Assembly (NCBI GenBank): GCA_030867875.1
Contig: JAOWCC010000744.1
Location: 620,001 to 684,000 of the forward strand
Reading direction: 5' to 3'
Length of the DNA: 64,000 bases
DNA from: Actinernus sp. WN-2022
Taxonomy: Eukaryota > Cnidaria > Anthozoa > Actiniaria > Actinernidae
In this document: positions 1 to 12,252 of the stretch, one piece after another
How the letters are laid out: every line of letters begins with the position of its first letter
Position numbering within the stretch: position 1 is the first letter of the stretch
Made by a program: the position numbers and the translations under genes
Notes under the pieces: model-generated
What the model was told of the DNA's origin: nothing
Database searches by the model: none
Seen by the model: only the letters and a program-made list of their open reading frames with translations

Positions 1-219
1 GTGCTTGTTTCTCGAGTACAAGTGTGTTTTTGTGGAGCATTGTTTCAATTTACATAAGTTAGCTTTCTCTGTTCATTATAACTTTATTTGCAGTGCACGT
101 TGTATGTGTCGTTACGACCATTTCGTGCCCGGGCTTAACTTACCATAAGGAGTTTGGGACTAAGTGTTATTGTCATCATACGTTTAGCATGTAGTTTGCC
201 ATGAGCCTATTGTTCCTCA

Positions 220-490
220 TGCATTTTTTCTCGCTTAACGCTTATACAGGTTTTACTAGTTGGTTCGCCTTTCATGATTTAGTTTTTATTCCCCATTCAT
301 CCGTACGTTTGGAATCAGTTGCCAGAGTAATTCGCGCACACGTGCTCCATTTGTGCCGTGCTGTTTTTATTCGATGGGTTAGTCTTTATGTTCTATTTGT
401 TTTATTTCATTCCTTTTGGGAGTATATGTATTGTAGCGTTTATGCTGTCTAGTACCCCTCCGCCCACCACCCCTTCTCCATAACCTCCCA
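220..490. repeat. Dispersed repeat, copy 1
   Basis: This stretch reappears at 23942-24236 in the same orientation with only scattered substitutions. A short segment of about 15 bp is present in the second copy and absent here. It contains an 83-codon open frame (201-452), but that frame has no recognisable domain and the similarity looks nucleotide-level, so I do not call a gene. The flanks of the two copies differ. The family is unknown to me; it could be part of an LTR or untranslated region of a mobile element. Confidence 0.8.
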
Positions 491-2447
491 CACCTCGCCC
501 TGTTCCCCATGGTAGCGTGAAAGGGATACTAATTCCCTAGTCTGATTACTGACGCTCAGGCTGCCATCCCCTGGGTTTCCCGCGTCCCCACATTACACTG
601 CAATTAACCCGGCTTGCCTCTGGCCGCTCTTCTGGTCGTGCTCCCCAGGGTATGGCACCCTCTCTCCCTTCCCCTTCCCAGTTTCCAGCCTTACTCCATG
701 CCGGTTTGTTTGTCCTTTACTCTGGATGGTGCCGCCACTGTATTGACCTACAGAATAGACCTGCTAGTTATTAGTTTGTTGGGCGGACATCATGAGTCAT
801 GTGGGCTGGCACAATACCCACACCACATCCTATTACTTGATGCCGGCCCAATTCCTACTCCCTGGACTGTACGACTGAGTTGCTTTCCGCTGGGGTACCC
901 TTACCGCTGGCTCCTCTTCTATCTACTCCGACATAACACCTTGAATGACTACGTCAATGCCTTTCCTTCCCCGGCCTCGAATTCAGTTTACTTCGTTTGA
1001 TACTCGCATAAACTGCTTATCCCGTATAAGTCGGGGTGTGGTGAGTATGGGTGTTCTCCCTAGCTGGCCGGGGGTACGAGTCATGGAGTTCCCTGATCTC
1101 GCGCGACAATGCCCATTCTTATTGCACGAGCTGAAATAGGATACTAACGGCTTCTAATTGCGGACCATTGTGTTTTCTTTGTGTTAGAGGTGTGATCGTT
1201 TTCCCTTGGTATGTGTGACGTACGTATGGGGAAATTTGCACTGAATTGAGCCGCCACACAATATAGATTTTTCAGCAGAAAATCGAACATGGAGACTAAT
1301 TTTCTCCTCATAGAAGCGCAACACAGAAAAATAAAATAGCAGAACTTATTTCTTTCGAATACATCTTTGTAAAGACGTTGGGTTGTTTTAGGGTTGAGTT
1401 CCCCTTTAAGCATTTAGTGTTATTCCAAAACTTATTGGTTTGATACAGAGTTTGGAAACAAATGGTATAGACTCACCTTCAATCAATGAAAGCCGATCTG
1501 GAAAAAAATGGCGAAATATGCTGGCTCTAGCATATGCTAGCTTCGAAGCTCTTCTGATGATACTTTTAGTTTAGGTCAGATTAATATAAATAACGCCGAC
1601 ACAACCAGCAGTCTGTATCATTAATTAAAAATTGGTTAGTTTTATTATTATTATTACATAATGAATAGCTCATACAGTACACGGATGGTGTGATGGTGGA
1701 AACATGAAAATGTTTGCCGGTTTGGGAATGACTTAAATATATTACGTATTCATTTTCCACATCAAATAGTTATTTTCTAATGTGAAGTTCTATTTTATTT
1801 TAAATACCGAGAAAGCTTGGTAGACATTGAAACTGTTGTGCAACTGAACCACCAGTGAAATATTTATAAGCAGTAAAAGGCATTCATAACACCATGTCAT
1901 TTTAAATTATAGCGGTGTGTTTTAATATCTAACTGAGAGACGTGCTTAAGATTTTCCCAAGGTACGAAAGAGAGGAAATTGTTGGATGTTTATGCTGTAA
2001 CAGATAACAGTTTACGGCGGATAGTTCAAGGCGATCACCCTTTCAAGTGTTAAGCTTCGGGCAACAGACTTGACATTGGCATTGTTTTTCCCTGTTGTGG
2101 TATCCAAGTTTAGCCGGAGATAGACTAATTAACAGCCGGTGGTGTAATTTGCCAACATGTATGATAATTATTATAAAGACCATAAAGTAATGGTCTAGAT
2201 AAGAATAGTGCTCTACGGCAAGGAATGTTAAAAGGTGTTAATTTTCTATTATTCTTTCTCGTAATTTCATTGGTTGATACTTATAAATTCAATAGAAACC
2301 CATCGAAATAATGCATTTTCATTCGATATTTTTTGTGGTTTAAATTTATTTTTGATCAAACTAACTATATGGTTTAATTTCGAAGAATATCGTGTGTGGG
2401 GAAAGTTCTCAAATTTGCGATTCAAAAATCCTTTGTTTTCTCTATAT
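491..2447. other. No supported gene
   Basis: The first part (to about 1140) is C/T-rich on this strand, and the rest is AT-rich single-copy-looking sequence. Open frames at 614-1000 and 1144-1413 have no family resemblance, no splice context and no low-complexity explanation. I see no transposon ends here. Confidence 0.5.
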
Positions 2448-2454
2448 ATCCGAT

Positions 2455-3698
2455 CACAGGCAGCCCAAGCTCTGTATTTGCACTGTGACTATTATTTCAC
2501 AAAATTCTCAGATAAAGAAAATAAACTTACCTTAAGAGTTTGTTGTTGTCCTGTTGTTTCTCTGGGGTCTAGAAATGGCGGTTATGGGGCATTTCTCTCA
2601 CTTTGGGTTTTTCTCTCTTCTCTGTCTTAAATAAAGGAAAGGCTGCACACTCCAATTCAAACCACGCGGCACTTGAGGCCGATTTTTCCCACGAAAACCC
2701 ATCCGATAGGCGTAATTTCCTCCGTCAGGTGAAAGGTATAGATAGTTTTTCTTACCCCAGAAGTTTACAGACTTGAGCAATCATTATCCTATCTCTTCCA
2801 AATGAACTCATTTCTTTGAAAAAGCCCTCTCATTCTTCGTCAGAAACTACGTGTTTGCTGCTATTCGGTCGTGACCGTGGCAAACTCGGCTTTGTAGCCT
2901 GGTAGAGAGCTTAAGCATCAACGACGGCGACGGCAGCGAGGACGGGACCTAGAAAATGTTTTCTACCGAAATGTGATGCTTACTATTTCCTTCGTTCGCC
3001 TTTAATTACTTTTCACATTCATATCTTCGAAAAATATGACAAGCATAGAGTTCCGTTCACGCCGAAAGAAAAACGGAGTGACTTACTTTATACGTTGGCG
3101 TTCTCTTGTAAACGTAAAATGTGGGGTTTTCACGTTCTGTTTTTCCAGACAACGGTTGAAATGTAGGTGACTGCGTGCATTCCCACGTGCAGTTATTGTA
3201 TTTTGCAATTAAGGCTATTGTTTCATGCCGTCGTCCTAGACGTTGCCGTCGTGGTTGCTTAAGCTCTCAATTGCCACGGTCATGACCGAATAGCAGCAAA
3301 CACGTAGTTTCTGACGAAGAATGAGAGGGCTTTTTCAAAGAAATGAGTTCATTTGGAAGAGTTAGGATAATGATTTCTCAAGTCTGTAAACTTCTGGGGT
3401 AAGAAAAACTATCTACCTTTCACCTGACGGAGGAAATTACGCCTATCGGATGGGTTTTCGTGGGAAAATCGGCCTCAAGTGCGCAGTGGTTTGAATTGGA
3501 GTGTGCAGCCTTTCCTTTATTTAAGACAGAGAAGAGAGAAAAACCCAAAGTGAGAGAAATGCCCCATAACCGCCATTTCTAGACCCCAGAGAAACAATAG
3601 GACAACAACAAACTCTTAAGGTAAGTTTATTTTCTTTATCTGAGAATTTTCTGAAATAATAGTCACACAGTGCAAATACAGAGCTTGGGCTGCCTGTG
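2455..3698. mobile_element. Fold-back DNA element with 7-bp target duplication
   Basis: The two halves are inverted copies of each other. The ends read CACAGGCAGCCCAAGCTC inward from both sides, and the match runs about 430 bp (2455-2882 against 3270-3698). It then weakens through GACGGCGACGGC-type sequence toward a centre near 3075. The 7-bp sequence ATCCGAT stands directly outside both ends (2448-2454 and 3699-3705), as expected for a target-site duplication. Open frames in the arms mirror each other, so they are shadows. No transposase is encoded, so this is a non-autonomous element. Solo copies of the terminal motif also occur at 4562-4579 and 29096-29113. Confidence 0.85.
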
Positions 3699-3705
3699 AT
3701 CCGAT

Positions 3706-4838
3706 TGGCTGGATGGTGGCTTCTCTGTGTTTTCACAGGAAAAAGAGCCAATAGCATAAAAAAAATACTTTATTTTCGATATGTAGTAGGGACTGTAGAT
3801 ACCTCCTAAAGCACTTATAAGGCATATTCAAGCAAAATCGTATGTGGGGGAGGCTTAATTGCCGCAGAACAATGGATTCTACTACAGTTCTTATCTGGAC
3901 CATTACTTAATCAATTTGGATGAGGGCACTGGACGAATTTTACTATAGTAAATAAAGCGGATTTACTATAGTTAACGGCATCCTCATAGTGTCCTCAGTG
4001 TGACATGCTGGTTTACTGTAGTAAACTCAACTACGACAACGGCGGCGGGAAGGAGATAAACCAAGTCTCTAGTCAGGATTTCGTCTTTTTCGAGACAGGA
4101 TCGGAGTCAGGATTTCGAGACAGGTTTCCAAAAGATTATAATTATTTAATCACATACAAAGGGGGCTATTATATCTTAGATATTTACTTCCATTTTAGTT
4201 TACACTCCAATTTCAGTGCGTTCGAGAGCCGTGTTAGGACATAATTCGTATTTTTTTCTATCCAAAAAAGAAGCAATAATAAGATTCCCAGTCATATCAG
4301 TAATGCTGAATATTAAGAACTGTTGCTGGGGGAGATGTAAGATTGAATCTAGATGTGAAACCTTGATAAATCGCTCAAAGAGATTTAATCTCTCAGAGAT
4401 GTATATCTAGAGCCATTAGAGGTTTTTCATCTTTTCTTGGCCATTTCGATGGAGCTTTTCCGTTCCAAAACCTTCACAGGGAATGCAGTGAGAAATGTCA
4501 TCGCTGGATAAATGTTTGTACAGGAGACCTCAAAAGCACACAACAACGAGACAACTACAATCACAGGCAACCCAAGTTCTAATTGTGTGTATTTGTCAGT
4601 ATAATATAGGGAAACTACTAAACGGGGAAAATCACGAATTTTACTACTATTGATAGGTTAAAATCAACTGAAATAAACGTACCTTTGCTCTATTTGTTGT
4701 CTTTTGTGGTTTATTAGCGCAGCCCAAATCACTCAAGACACTTTAATTGACTTATTGTATTAAGCAATTTCTGTAATGTTCTGACTTGTATACAGCTCTT
4801 TGGAAAGCAATGTCCACTTAACTAAATAATCTCCTAAT
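3706..4838. other. No supported gene; one orphan transposon end
   Basis: The stretch is AT-rich and holds only small open frames without family resemblance (4005-4244, 4216-4410). A lone copy of the CACAGGCA-type terminus of the 2455-3698 element lies at 4562-4579 with no partner, which suggests an eroded relative. Confidence 0.45.
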
Positions 4839-4879
4839 TGCTATGTGCAATACTAATTGTTATACGCTAAACTTGAAAG

Positions 4880-4915
<36 letters not shown>

Positions 4916-4980
4916 TATATGCTTAAGAAACTCGGTTGCTATGTGCAATACTAATTGTTATACGCTGAACTTGAAAGCTA
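4839..4980. repeat. (TA)n microsatellite inside a short direct duplication
   Basis: A run of alternating TA of about 32 bp sits near 4880-4912. A segment of about 44 bp beginning TTGCTATGTGCAATAC flanks it on both sides (4839-4882 and 4936-4980) in direct orientation, with one clear substitution. This may be a local duplication caused by slippage or break repair at the TA run. Confidence 0.8.
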
Positions 4981-5406
4981 TCACTCTTGTCGAGACAGAA
5001 TACTTGGGCTTTAAAGCCACGGACTCAGGTCAAAAACAAAACCGTAAGGTATCGCGTACGGAGCCGTCTACCCAACTTCTCCAAGGGCACCCAACGAGTA
5101 CTTTTTGAAATTCGTTTGAAACTAGTTGTCTGCAGCTTATCTAGCCATTTTAAGGCGCCTACTATGTCTTTTGACGTATTCTAGAAAGCTATTAGCTGTT
5201 CGGATTTTCTAGGTGGAAATCGCGTCAACCGAAAATACTATGGCAAAATATTCCCGGCCTACGAATTTGTTAGTAGTCTAGAACAGAAAAAATAATTTTC
5301 TAGCCCAAGTAACTTCATGTTGCAAAGTTTTGTGGAGGTACGAATTTTTTAGGGATCCTTTTTTCCTTTAGGCAATCGCTCGTGTTAGGGAATGAAAATG
5401 TGTTGT

Positions 5407-5504
5407 TCTGACTCTATTGATCAGACGAATTGGGACGTACGAATATTTTAGGGGAAACTATATAGTCTCCCTTTTCTTCTATAATTTTCTAGGGATTGAA
5501 AAAT
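5407..5504 (+). repeat. Dispersed repeat, inverted partner at 50 kb
   Basis: The segment containing TCTATTGATCAGACGAAT, the TTTTAGGGGAAAC block and the AGTCTCCCTTTTC block is found again on the opposite strand at 50021-50112, with several indels. The element it belongs to is unidentified. The surrounding sequence from 5180 is otherwise unremarkable. Confidence 0.65.
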
Positions 5505-5637
5505 TTTTTTCTAGCCAGTATTTCAGAAAACAATTTCCTAGGGACAATTTTTTCAAATCCGAAAGTTTTAGACTAACTTACTCTCTCGAAAAGCCTTTTA
5601 ACCGAAAACTTCGTTGGGTGCCCTTTCTTCTCTCTTA

Positions 5638-5838
5638 GGGGCCGACCATTTGACTTTTGAGGGGGGGGGGGGGGGGGGATGGGTGTTCTTGTCTGTGCTC
5701 GATTTTTTTTTCTTTAGCAGTGTTGTTGCACGAATTTTTTTGGCGAAAAAAGCGGAGCCAGAACAAAGCTTTTCCGCTTGCAGGATATTTTTTTTCAAAA
5801 ACACCCCCCCCCCGCTCAAACGTTAAATGGTCGGCCCC
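5638..5838. mobile_element. MITE with TTA target duplication
   Basis: The element is 201 bp with terminal inverted repeats starting GGGGCCGACCATTT. They continue into long G (left) and C (right) runs. TTA flanks both ends (5635-5637 and 5839-5841), the duplication typical of PIF/Harbinger-type transposons. The overlapping open frames on both strands arise from the inverted repeats and homopolymers and are not genes. The G17-like run is a likely sequencing and stability weak point. Confidence 0.85.
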
Positions 5839-5841
5839 TTA

Positions 5842-6744
5842 GCTTATCCCTCTCGCGCGCACATGGCCCTGTCCTTAAGTATGCATTACCTCACATCGCG
5901 GCAAAACGGTATGCTCCGCTGGCCAAAAGAACGAAGGCTCTGCTATCAAATACAAATTACCGAGGGTTTCAACTTTTTAAGTAAATAATTTTATAACTTA
6001 GTAAACTCACAATGAATTACAAATAAGAAAACTTCAACCTGTTAAAGTCTTAGGCTTAGTTTTTAAGTAGTTTTCTTAGTTTTTGACAAAACAGTTCACA
6101 AATGAATACTTTTAAGCAGAAACGTTAAAATCACGGCATGTGCCTGTTGTTTCATTTCAGTTTTCGCGGGAAACTGGGGGAGGCCGCGCGCGGACAAGAA
6201 ATAGCAAATACGCATGTGCGTGACGTTTTGCCGCGGTGTGGCTTTACCTATATCCTTGGGATTACCGGTTAAACCGGTTACCAATGTCGCATTATAAATT
6301 TGCAAACAAAAATATTACAGAGAAATGTATGCAGGTGGTGGGCACATTCGTCTGTAAAATTTGTCGAACCATAAACTTTGTCTGTACAGTCTGAATCTAA
6401 AATATCTGCTCAAAACTCTGCACAGTTGGTAATTTTCCAGCCATGACATTAGCTTTGGTCTCCAATGAATTTTAAGAATTGCCAAATTTTAATAAAGTTA
6501 CCTGCATGCTGGCTGTATATATTTATGGAAAAGTAAAAACACGACTGCACGCTTCCCAGCACAGCTACATCCCTCAAATTTTGATCAGTTAATCTTTTAA
6601 CTGGTATCTTAAGTTTGTAGAAGATGAATATTTCAGAAATGCGATTTTACGGAAATTATTTGGCATCGGATTCCCATACAAACACTGTATTTCGGGCCTA
6701 GGAATTAGCCAAAGATATAGGAGAAGTAGACATCTCTTTTGAAG
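5842..6744. other. No supported gene
   Basis: Open frames at 6096-6305 (minus) and 6589-6786 (minus) have no recognisable domain. The second runs into the LINE fragment that follows. No inverted or tandem repeats of note were seen. Confidence 0.45.
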
Positions 6745-7134
6745 CCTATTTGAACAACACAGATAAACATTTTTCTTTGGAGACAACAGGTCGATCTGCG
6801 GTCTTTAAATTGTTGTCTAAGCTGTGTAAATCAAAAGCAACCGGCCTGGATAACATATCTGCCAAACTTCTCAAATAATGCCAGATCTGATTGCTGATTC
6901 ACTGATGTGTTTATTTAACCAATCTATAAAAACAGGTATTTTCCCTAACGAATGGAAAAAAAAGCTAGAGTTACTCCACTTTATAAGAATGCCGGTAAAC
7001 GTACCGACGTGACTAACTACGTATACCGTCCAATATCAATAATTCCGGTAGTTGCAAAAGTGTTTGAGCGAATAATCTATGATCAGCTTTACAAATACTT
7101 AACTGATAACAACCTGGACAGGCATCGTCGTTGA
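6745..7134 (+). pseudogene. LINE reverse transcriptase fragment (CR1/jockey-like), broken
   Basis: On the plus strand, a piece of a reverse transcriptase is readable in two frames. An upstream part contains a KATGLDNI-type block. After stop codons and a frame change near 6878, a part contains the SIIPVVAKVFERIIYDQL block, which matches the R-P-I-S...KVFERIIYDQL region at the start of the RT domain of CR1/L2/jockey LINEs. The palm (YxDD) and endonuclease parts are missing, and the frame ends after NLDRH. An AATAAAG-type tail near 7710-7730 may be the 3' end of the same insertion, with two small fold-back elements inserted before it. It is a dead fragment. Confidence 0.8.
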
Positions 7135-7378
7135 CAGACTTTAAGTCTCAAATAATTTGCCATGACTTTCAGGGTGATATGTCATAATTATGACACGCGA
7201 TAGACACAGCGTCTTTGTAAAGCAGGATTTTTAGTTTGTTTGATCATGTAATTTAGTTTCTAGTAGTAGTATCGTATTATTTGCGTGTCATTAGAATTGT
7301 GAGTATTCTATGGAAATCCTTATGGCTATTTTATTTTTATCTTTTGACTTTATATTGTTATTATACATTACGTGACAA

Positions 7379-7527
7379 ATAAAGAAGCCTTAGCCATGTT
7401 TTATACTATCATAAAACACGATGGGCATTTGAGAGCCGAAGGCGCGTGCTTTCAACATTTCTCGAGTGTTCTCAAATGACCAGAGTGTTTTATGATAGAA
7501 TAAAACATGGATTTAAGGCTTCTTTAT
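7379..7527. mobile_element. Small fold-back MITE
   Basis: The left end (AAAGAAGCCTTAGCCATG, then ATAAAACAC) and the right end (GTGTTTTATGATAG, then AAGGCTTCTTTA) are inverted copies around a centre near 7453. No coding content was found. Confidence 0.75.
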
Positions 7528-7532
7528 CTGTT

Positions 7533-7676
7533 TTATAATATAGATTAACGCGCGCGATGAAAGGAAACCGCCAGTTGAAAACAATAAAACACGGCAAACC
7601 GTGTTATATACTCTGATAAAACATGGCTTTTAATTTTAGCCAATCAGAGCGCGCGTACTATCGTATCTATATTATA
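7533..7676. mobile_element. Small inverted-repeat MITE
   Basis: Ends reading TTATAATATAGATTAACGCG and, inverted, TTATAATATAGATACGATAG enclose a core with CGCGCG-rich subterminal parts. It lies directly next to the 7379-7527 element. No target duplication could be fixed by eye. Confidence 0.6.
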
Positions 7677-7944
7677 AATTATTATATATAGTTATACCTG
7701 AAGGACACACCGTGTATAAATAAAGTTTTATCCTATCCTATTAATATTTTGCACCTATAAATGTAAAGCCGGGGGGCAAGGGGTCGGGATTTGACAGCAA
7801 AAACGAGCCCTTCAGTCGGTCATTTGATCGTAGAACCTGTCCCGGAGGTCGAGCAGTTTGAACATCGGCAGGGAAAGCCTGGATCCAAACTCCAGGATCA
7901 ATGTCACCAAGCTAAAATCGGGTGTTAGGGGATGGTGTTTCTAA

Positions 7945-8590
7945 GGCCCTGATAGGGCTGCACGCGTTTACCGGATGTGACACAGTCAGCTAGTGCCTTT
8001 GCTGGCAAAGGCAAAGTTTCTGGACTGAATCTGCTAGAAAATCCCATTTCCAGCAAATGTTTTCACAGCTTAGAAAAGAATGGCTTCTTAGTAATGAACT
8101 GATAAGCAAACTTCAAGACTTCACATGTCATTTATATGCCGTCAGATCCCCCATCAAAGCTGTGAATGACTTGCGGTATACCAGCTGTTTCGACTGAGCA
8201 AGGAAAGCTGAGGCTGAGTCTGGATAATTTCCCCCATGTGAGGACTGCCTGAGCCTACATGCACTGAGGGCCAACTTCCAAGCTGATATATGGCAACGCA
8301 GTCTTCAAGCCATTCCAAACACCCCTAGCCCCAGTGGCCATGGTTGGATTGAACACCAAAAGGGAAATCTGACTATCAAGTGGATGAATGGCAAACCGGC
8401 TCCAGAGTTATTGTCCTGCAAATGCCCAAGAGTGTGCAAGTTAATTGCCAAACTGCGTTTTCATGGCTAACGGATGGCCTGTACAGACACATGTAGGCGC
8501 TCTACATGTGATAACATGAAGGATGAAGATGATGGCCGCATATTATATTAGATAGTTCTGATGATGATGATGATGCAGAGGATTAAAGCT
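7945..8590 (+). pseudogene. Decayed TGCD / Cys-rich repeat-family protein
   Basis: Read on the plus strand with frame changes, this stretch shows in order an LHAFTGCDTVS block, a SAFAGKGK block, a CEDCLSLHALRANFQADIWQ block, a GHGW...WMNGKPAPELL block, and a Cys-rich tail (SCKCP..C, then ACTDTC) followed by an acidic run. Stops interrupt it after TGCDTVS, within the Cys-rich part and elsewhere. From memory, this block order belongs to a multicopy cnidarian family whose CxCxxxxC tail resembles a CXC/tesmin-type zinc-binding motif; its function is unknown to me. The copy cannot make an intact protein. Confidence 0.7.
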
Positions 8591-8679
8591 GGTAGCTGGT
8601 AGGTATCACTCCAATAAACTCCTCAATACCTGGTAGGTGGAAGGTACCACTCCAATAAACTCCTCAATACCATAGAATA

Positions 8680-9416
8680 GTACTTCAATCACTCATAAAT
8701 ATCTTCTGAAAATTATTGCATGATCGACTGAATGATCCAGTGAATGATTGTAGTTATGATATAATATATTATGCAAATTGAGTGATTCATAACTATATTA
8801 CTGTATCTTAACACACTTTTCTTATAAGAGAATGCCCTCAAGTGTATTAGAAACTGAAAGAATATATCATTCATCTAAATTATACCTCGGATATCACATG
8901 TGAAAGTCAAATTACGTTCGAAATTTACGAAAATTATTATGTAAAATAGCGGCGATATTATAATTATGCAAATTTATGCTAATTAGGTTTCATTTTAAAT
9001 AGATGGCAATGGCTTCAGTAGATTTCCTATTATCAAAAGCCCCAAGTTAGCCGTTGTTTTCACTCAAATCCATTTATTGCTCTGTTCAATGGCGCCCGGC
9101 CATTTTTTTATGCAAATTACATGCAAATCAGCATGCTTAAGCTGTGACTTTGGAAAGTCTAGCTGCAGAAATACTTCATGTCCCTAAACAAGTTGGTAAC
9201 ACTAAAGTTTGGTGCCCCCAGATGTTACGGACCACCCTATATGGCCCAAAGACTAAAAGGGAATAAAATCACAAAAGCGTAGTAGCAAGGCATCTTTTGT
9301 TCCTCTACTGGAGCAGCCCACTAATTGGCGGGAAAATAATAAAAAAAATAGCCCAACTTGTGAAAACGCCGTGACAGCTATATAGGAGATATGGACGCTC
9401 CTGGTTATGTGCTCCT
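8680..9416. other. No supported gene
   Basis: AT-rich sequence. A 34-bp segment (GGTAGGT...CTCCAATAAACTCCTC) is duplicated in tandem just upstream at about 8600-8672. The open frame at 9253-9501 (minus) runs into the palindromic module that follows and is not credible. Confidence 0.45.
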
Positions 9417-9551
9417 GGTCTAGTATAAAAACAAGCACCAGACGCATTATGCGACTGGACGAACTAAGTTCGATAGTGCTTCGTTTTGGACGGATCACCA
9501 TATAGTTCGTCCAATCGCATAATGCTTTTTGTCAGCCCGTTTTTATACTAG
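9417..9551. mobile_element. Palindromic module at the edge of the 32-bp minisatellite
   Basis: The left part starts GTCTAGTATAAAAAC and passes through GCATTATGCGACTGGACGAAC. The right part is its inverted copy, ending CGTTTTTATACTAGAC, which gives a fold-back unit with arms of about 48 bp around a GTTTTGGACGG-containing loop. The last 20 bp of its right arm (TACTAGACGAACTAAG) are the first part of the adjoining minisatellite unit. A diverged copy sits at the edge of the third array (about 44252-44392). The module therefore looks like the seed from which the satellite unit arose. Confidence 0.7.
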
Positions 9552-12252
9552 ACGAACTAAGAAGACACACTAAGATACTCGACGAACTAAGAAGACACAC
9601 TAAAGTTATACTAGACGAACTAAGAAGACGCACTAAGTTATACTAGACGAACTAAGAAGACACACTAAGATACTCGACGAACTAAGAAGACACACTAAGT
9701 TATACTAGACGAACTAAGGAGACCCACTAAGTTATACTAGACGAACTAAGAAGACGCACTAAGTTATACTAGACGAACTAAGAAGACGCACTAAGTTATA
9801 CTAGACGAACTAAGAAGACACACTAAAGTTATACTAGACGAACTAAGAAGACGCACTAAGTTATACTAGACGAACTAAGAAGACACACTAAGATACTCGA
9901 CGAACTAAGAAGACACACTAAAGTTATACTAGACGAACTAAGAAGACGCACTAAGTTATACTAGATGAACTAAGAAGACACACTAAGATACTCGACGAAC
10001 TAAGAAGACACACTAAAGTTATACTAGACGAACTAAGAAGACGCACTAAGTTATACTAGACGAACTAAGAAGACGCACTAAGTTATACTAGACGAACTAA
10101 GAAGACGCACTAAGTTATACTAGACGAACTAAGAAGACGCACTAAGTTATACTAGACGAACTAAGAAGACGCACTAAGTTATACTAGACGAACTAAGGAG
10201 ACCCACTAAGTTATACTAGACGAACTAAGAAGACACACTAAAGTTATACTAAACGAACTAAGAAGACGCACTAAGTTATACTAGACGAACTAAGAAGACA
10301 CACTAAGTTATACTAGACGAACTAAGGAGACCCACTAAGTTATACTAGACGAACTAAGGAGACGCACTAAGTTATACTAGACGAACTAAGAAGACGCACT
10401 AAGTTATACTAGACGAACTAAGGAGACCCACTAAGTTATACTAGACGAACTAAGGAGACGCACTAAGTTATACTAGACGAACTAAGAAGACGCACTAAGT
10501 TATACTAGACGAACTAAGGAGACGCACTAAGTTATACTAGACGAACTAAGAAGACACACTAAAGTTATACTAGACGAACTAAGAAGACGCACTAAGTTAT
10601 ACTAGACGAACTAAGAAGACGCACTAAGTTATACTAGACGAACTAAGGAGACCCACTAAGTTATACTAGACGAACTAAGGAGACGCACTAAGTTATACTA
10701 GACGAACTAAGAAGACGCACTAAGATACTCGACGAACTAAGAAGACACACTAAAGTTATACTAGACGAACTAAGAAGACGCACTAAGTTATACTAGACGA
10801 ACTAAGGAGACCCACTAAGTTATACTAGACGAACTAAGAAGACACACTAAAGTTATACTAAACGAACTAAGAAGACGCACTAAGTTATACTAGACGAACT
10901 AAGAAGACACACTAAGTTATACTAGACGAACTAAGGAGACCCACTAAGTTATACTAGACGAACTAAGGAGACGCACTAAGTTATACTAGACGAACTAAGA
11001 AGACGCACTAAGTTATACTAGACGAACTAAGGAGACCCACTAAGTTATACTAGACGAACTAAGGAGACGCACTAAGTTATACTAGACGTACTAAGAAGAC
11101 GCACTAAGTTATACTAGACGAACTAAGGAGACGCACTAAGTTATACTAGACGAACTAAGAAGACACACTAAAGTTATACTAGACGAACTAAGAAGACGCA
11201 CTAAGTTATACTAGACGAACTAAGAAGACGCACTAAGTTATACTAGACGAACTAAGGAGACCCACTAAGTTATACTAGACGAACTAAGAAGACACACTAA
11301 GTTATACCAGACGAACTAAGAAGACGCACTAAGTTATACTAGACGAACTAAGAAGACCCACTAAGTTATACTAGACGAACTAAGAAGACGCACTAAGTTA
11401 TACCAGACGAACTAAGAAGACGCACTAAGTTATACTAGACGAACTAAGGAGACGCACTAAGTTATACTAGACGAACTAAGAAGACGCACTAAGTTATACT
11501 AGACGAACTAAGAAGACGCACTAAGTTATACTAGACGAACTAAGGAGACGCACTAAGTTATACTAGATGAACTAAGAAGACGCACTAAGTTATACTAGAC
11601 GAACTAAGAAGACGCACTAAGTTATACTAGACGAACTAAGAAGACGCACTAAGTTATACTAGACGAACTAAGAAGACGCACTAAGTTATACTAGACGAAC
11701 TAAGGAGACGCACTAAGTTATACTAGATGAACTAAGAAGACTCACTAAGTTATACTAGACGAACTAAGAAGACTCACTAAGTTATACTAGACGAACTAAG
11801 GAGACGCACTAAGTTATACTAGACGAACTCAGGAGACACACTAAGTTATACTAGACGAACTAAGAAGACGCACTAAGTTATACTAGACGATCTAAGGAGA
11901 CGCACTAAGTTATACTAGACGAACTAAGAAGACGCACTAAGTTATACTAGACGAACTAAGAAGACGCACTAAGTTATACTAGACGAACTAAGGAGACGCA
12001 CTAAGTTATACTAGACGAACTAAGAAGACGCACTACGTTATACTAGACGAACTAAGGAGACGCACTAAGTTATACTAGACGAACTAAGAAGACGCACTAA
12101 GTTATACTAGACGAACTAAGAAGACGCACTAAGTTATACTAGACGAACTAAGAAGACGCACTAAGTTGTACTAGACGAACTAAGAAGACGCACTAAGTTA
12201 TACTAGACGAACTAAGAAGACGCACTAAGTTATACTAGAGGAACTAAGAAGA
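9541..12252 (+). repeat. 32-bp minisatellite array 1
   Basis: About 84 tandem copies of a 32-bp unit containing GACGAACTAAG, a variable GAAGACGCAC or GGAGACCCAC part, and TAAGTTATACTA. Variants include a 33-bp unit with an extra A (CTAAAGTTAT) and a shorter unit with GATACTCGACG. The order of variants repeats with a period near 609 bp (compare about 10251 onward with 10860 onward), so a higher-order duplication is present. All frames are closed by TAA/TAG inside the unit, so it is non-coding. The array ends abruptly at an AGAAGA duplication where the 12253-17517 insertion begins. Confidence 0.95.

Noticed and set aside
614..1000. 128-codon open frame as a gene
   Set aside because: No recognisable domain, Pro/Leu-rich composition from a C/T-rich strand, no splice context.
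5598..5842. Gly- and Pro-rich open frames on both strands
   Set aside because: They are produced by G and C homopolymers and inverted ends of a MITE.
9541..12252. 32-bp regularly repeated array as a CRISPR array
   Set aside because: The repeats are directly adjacent with no unique spacers, and the DNA is clearly animal; it is a minisatellite.
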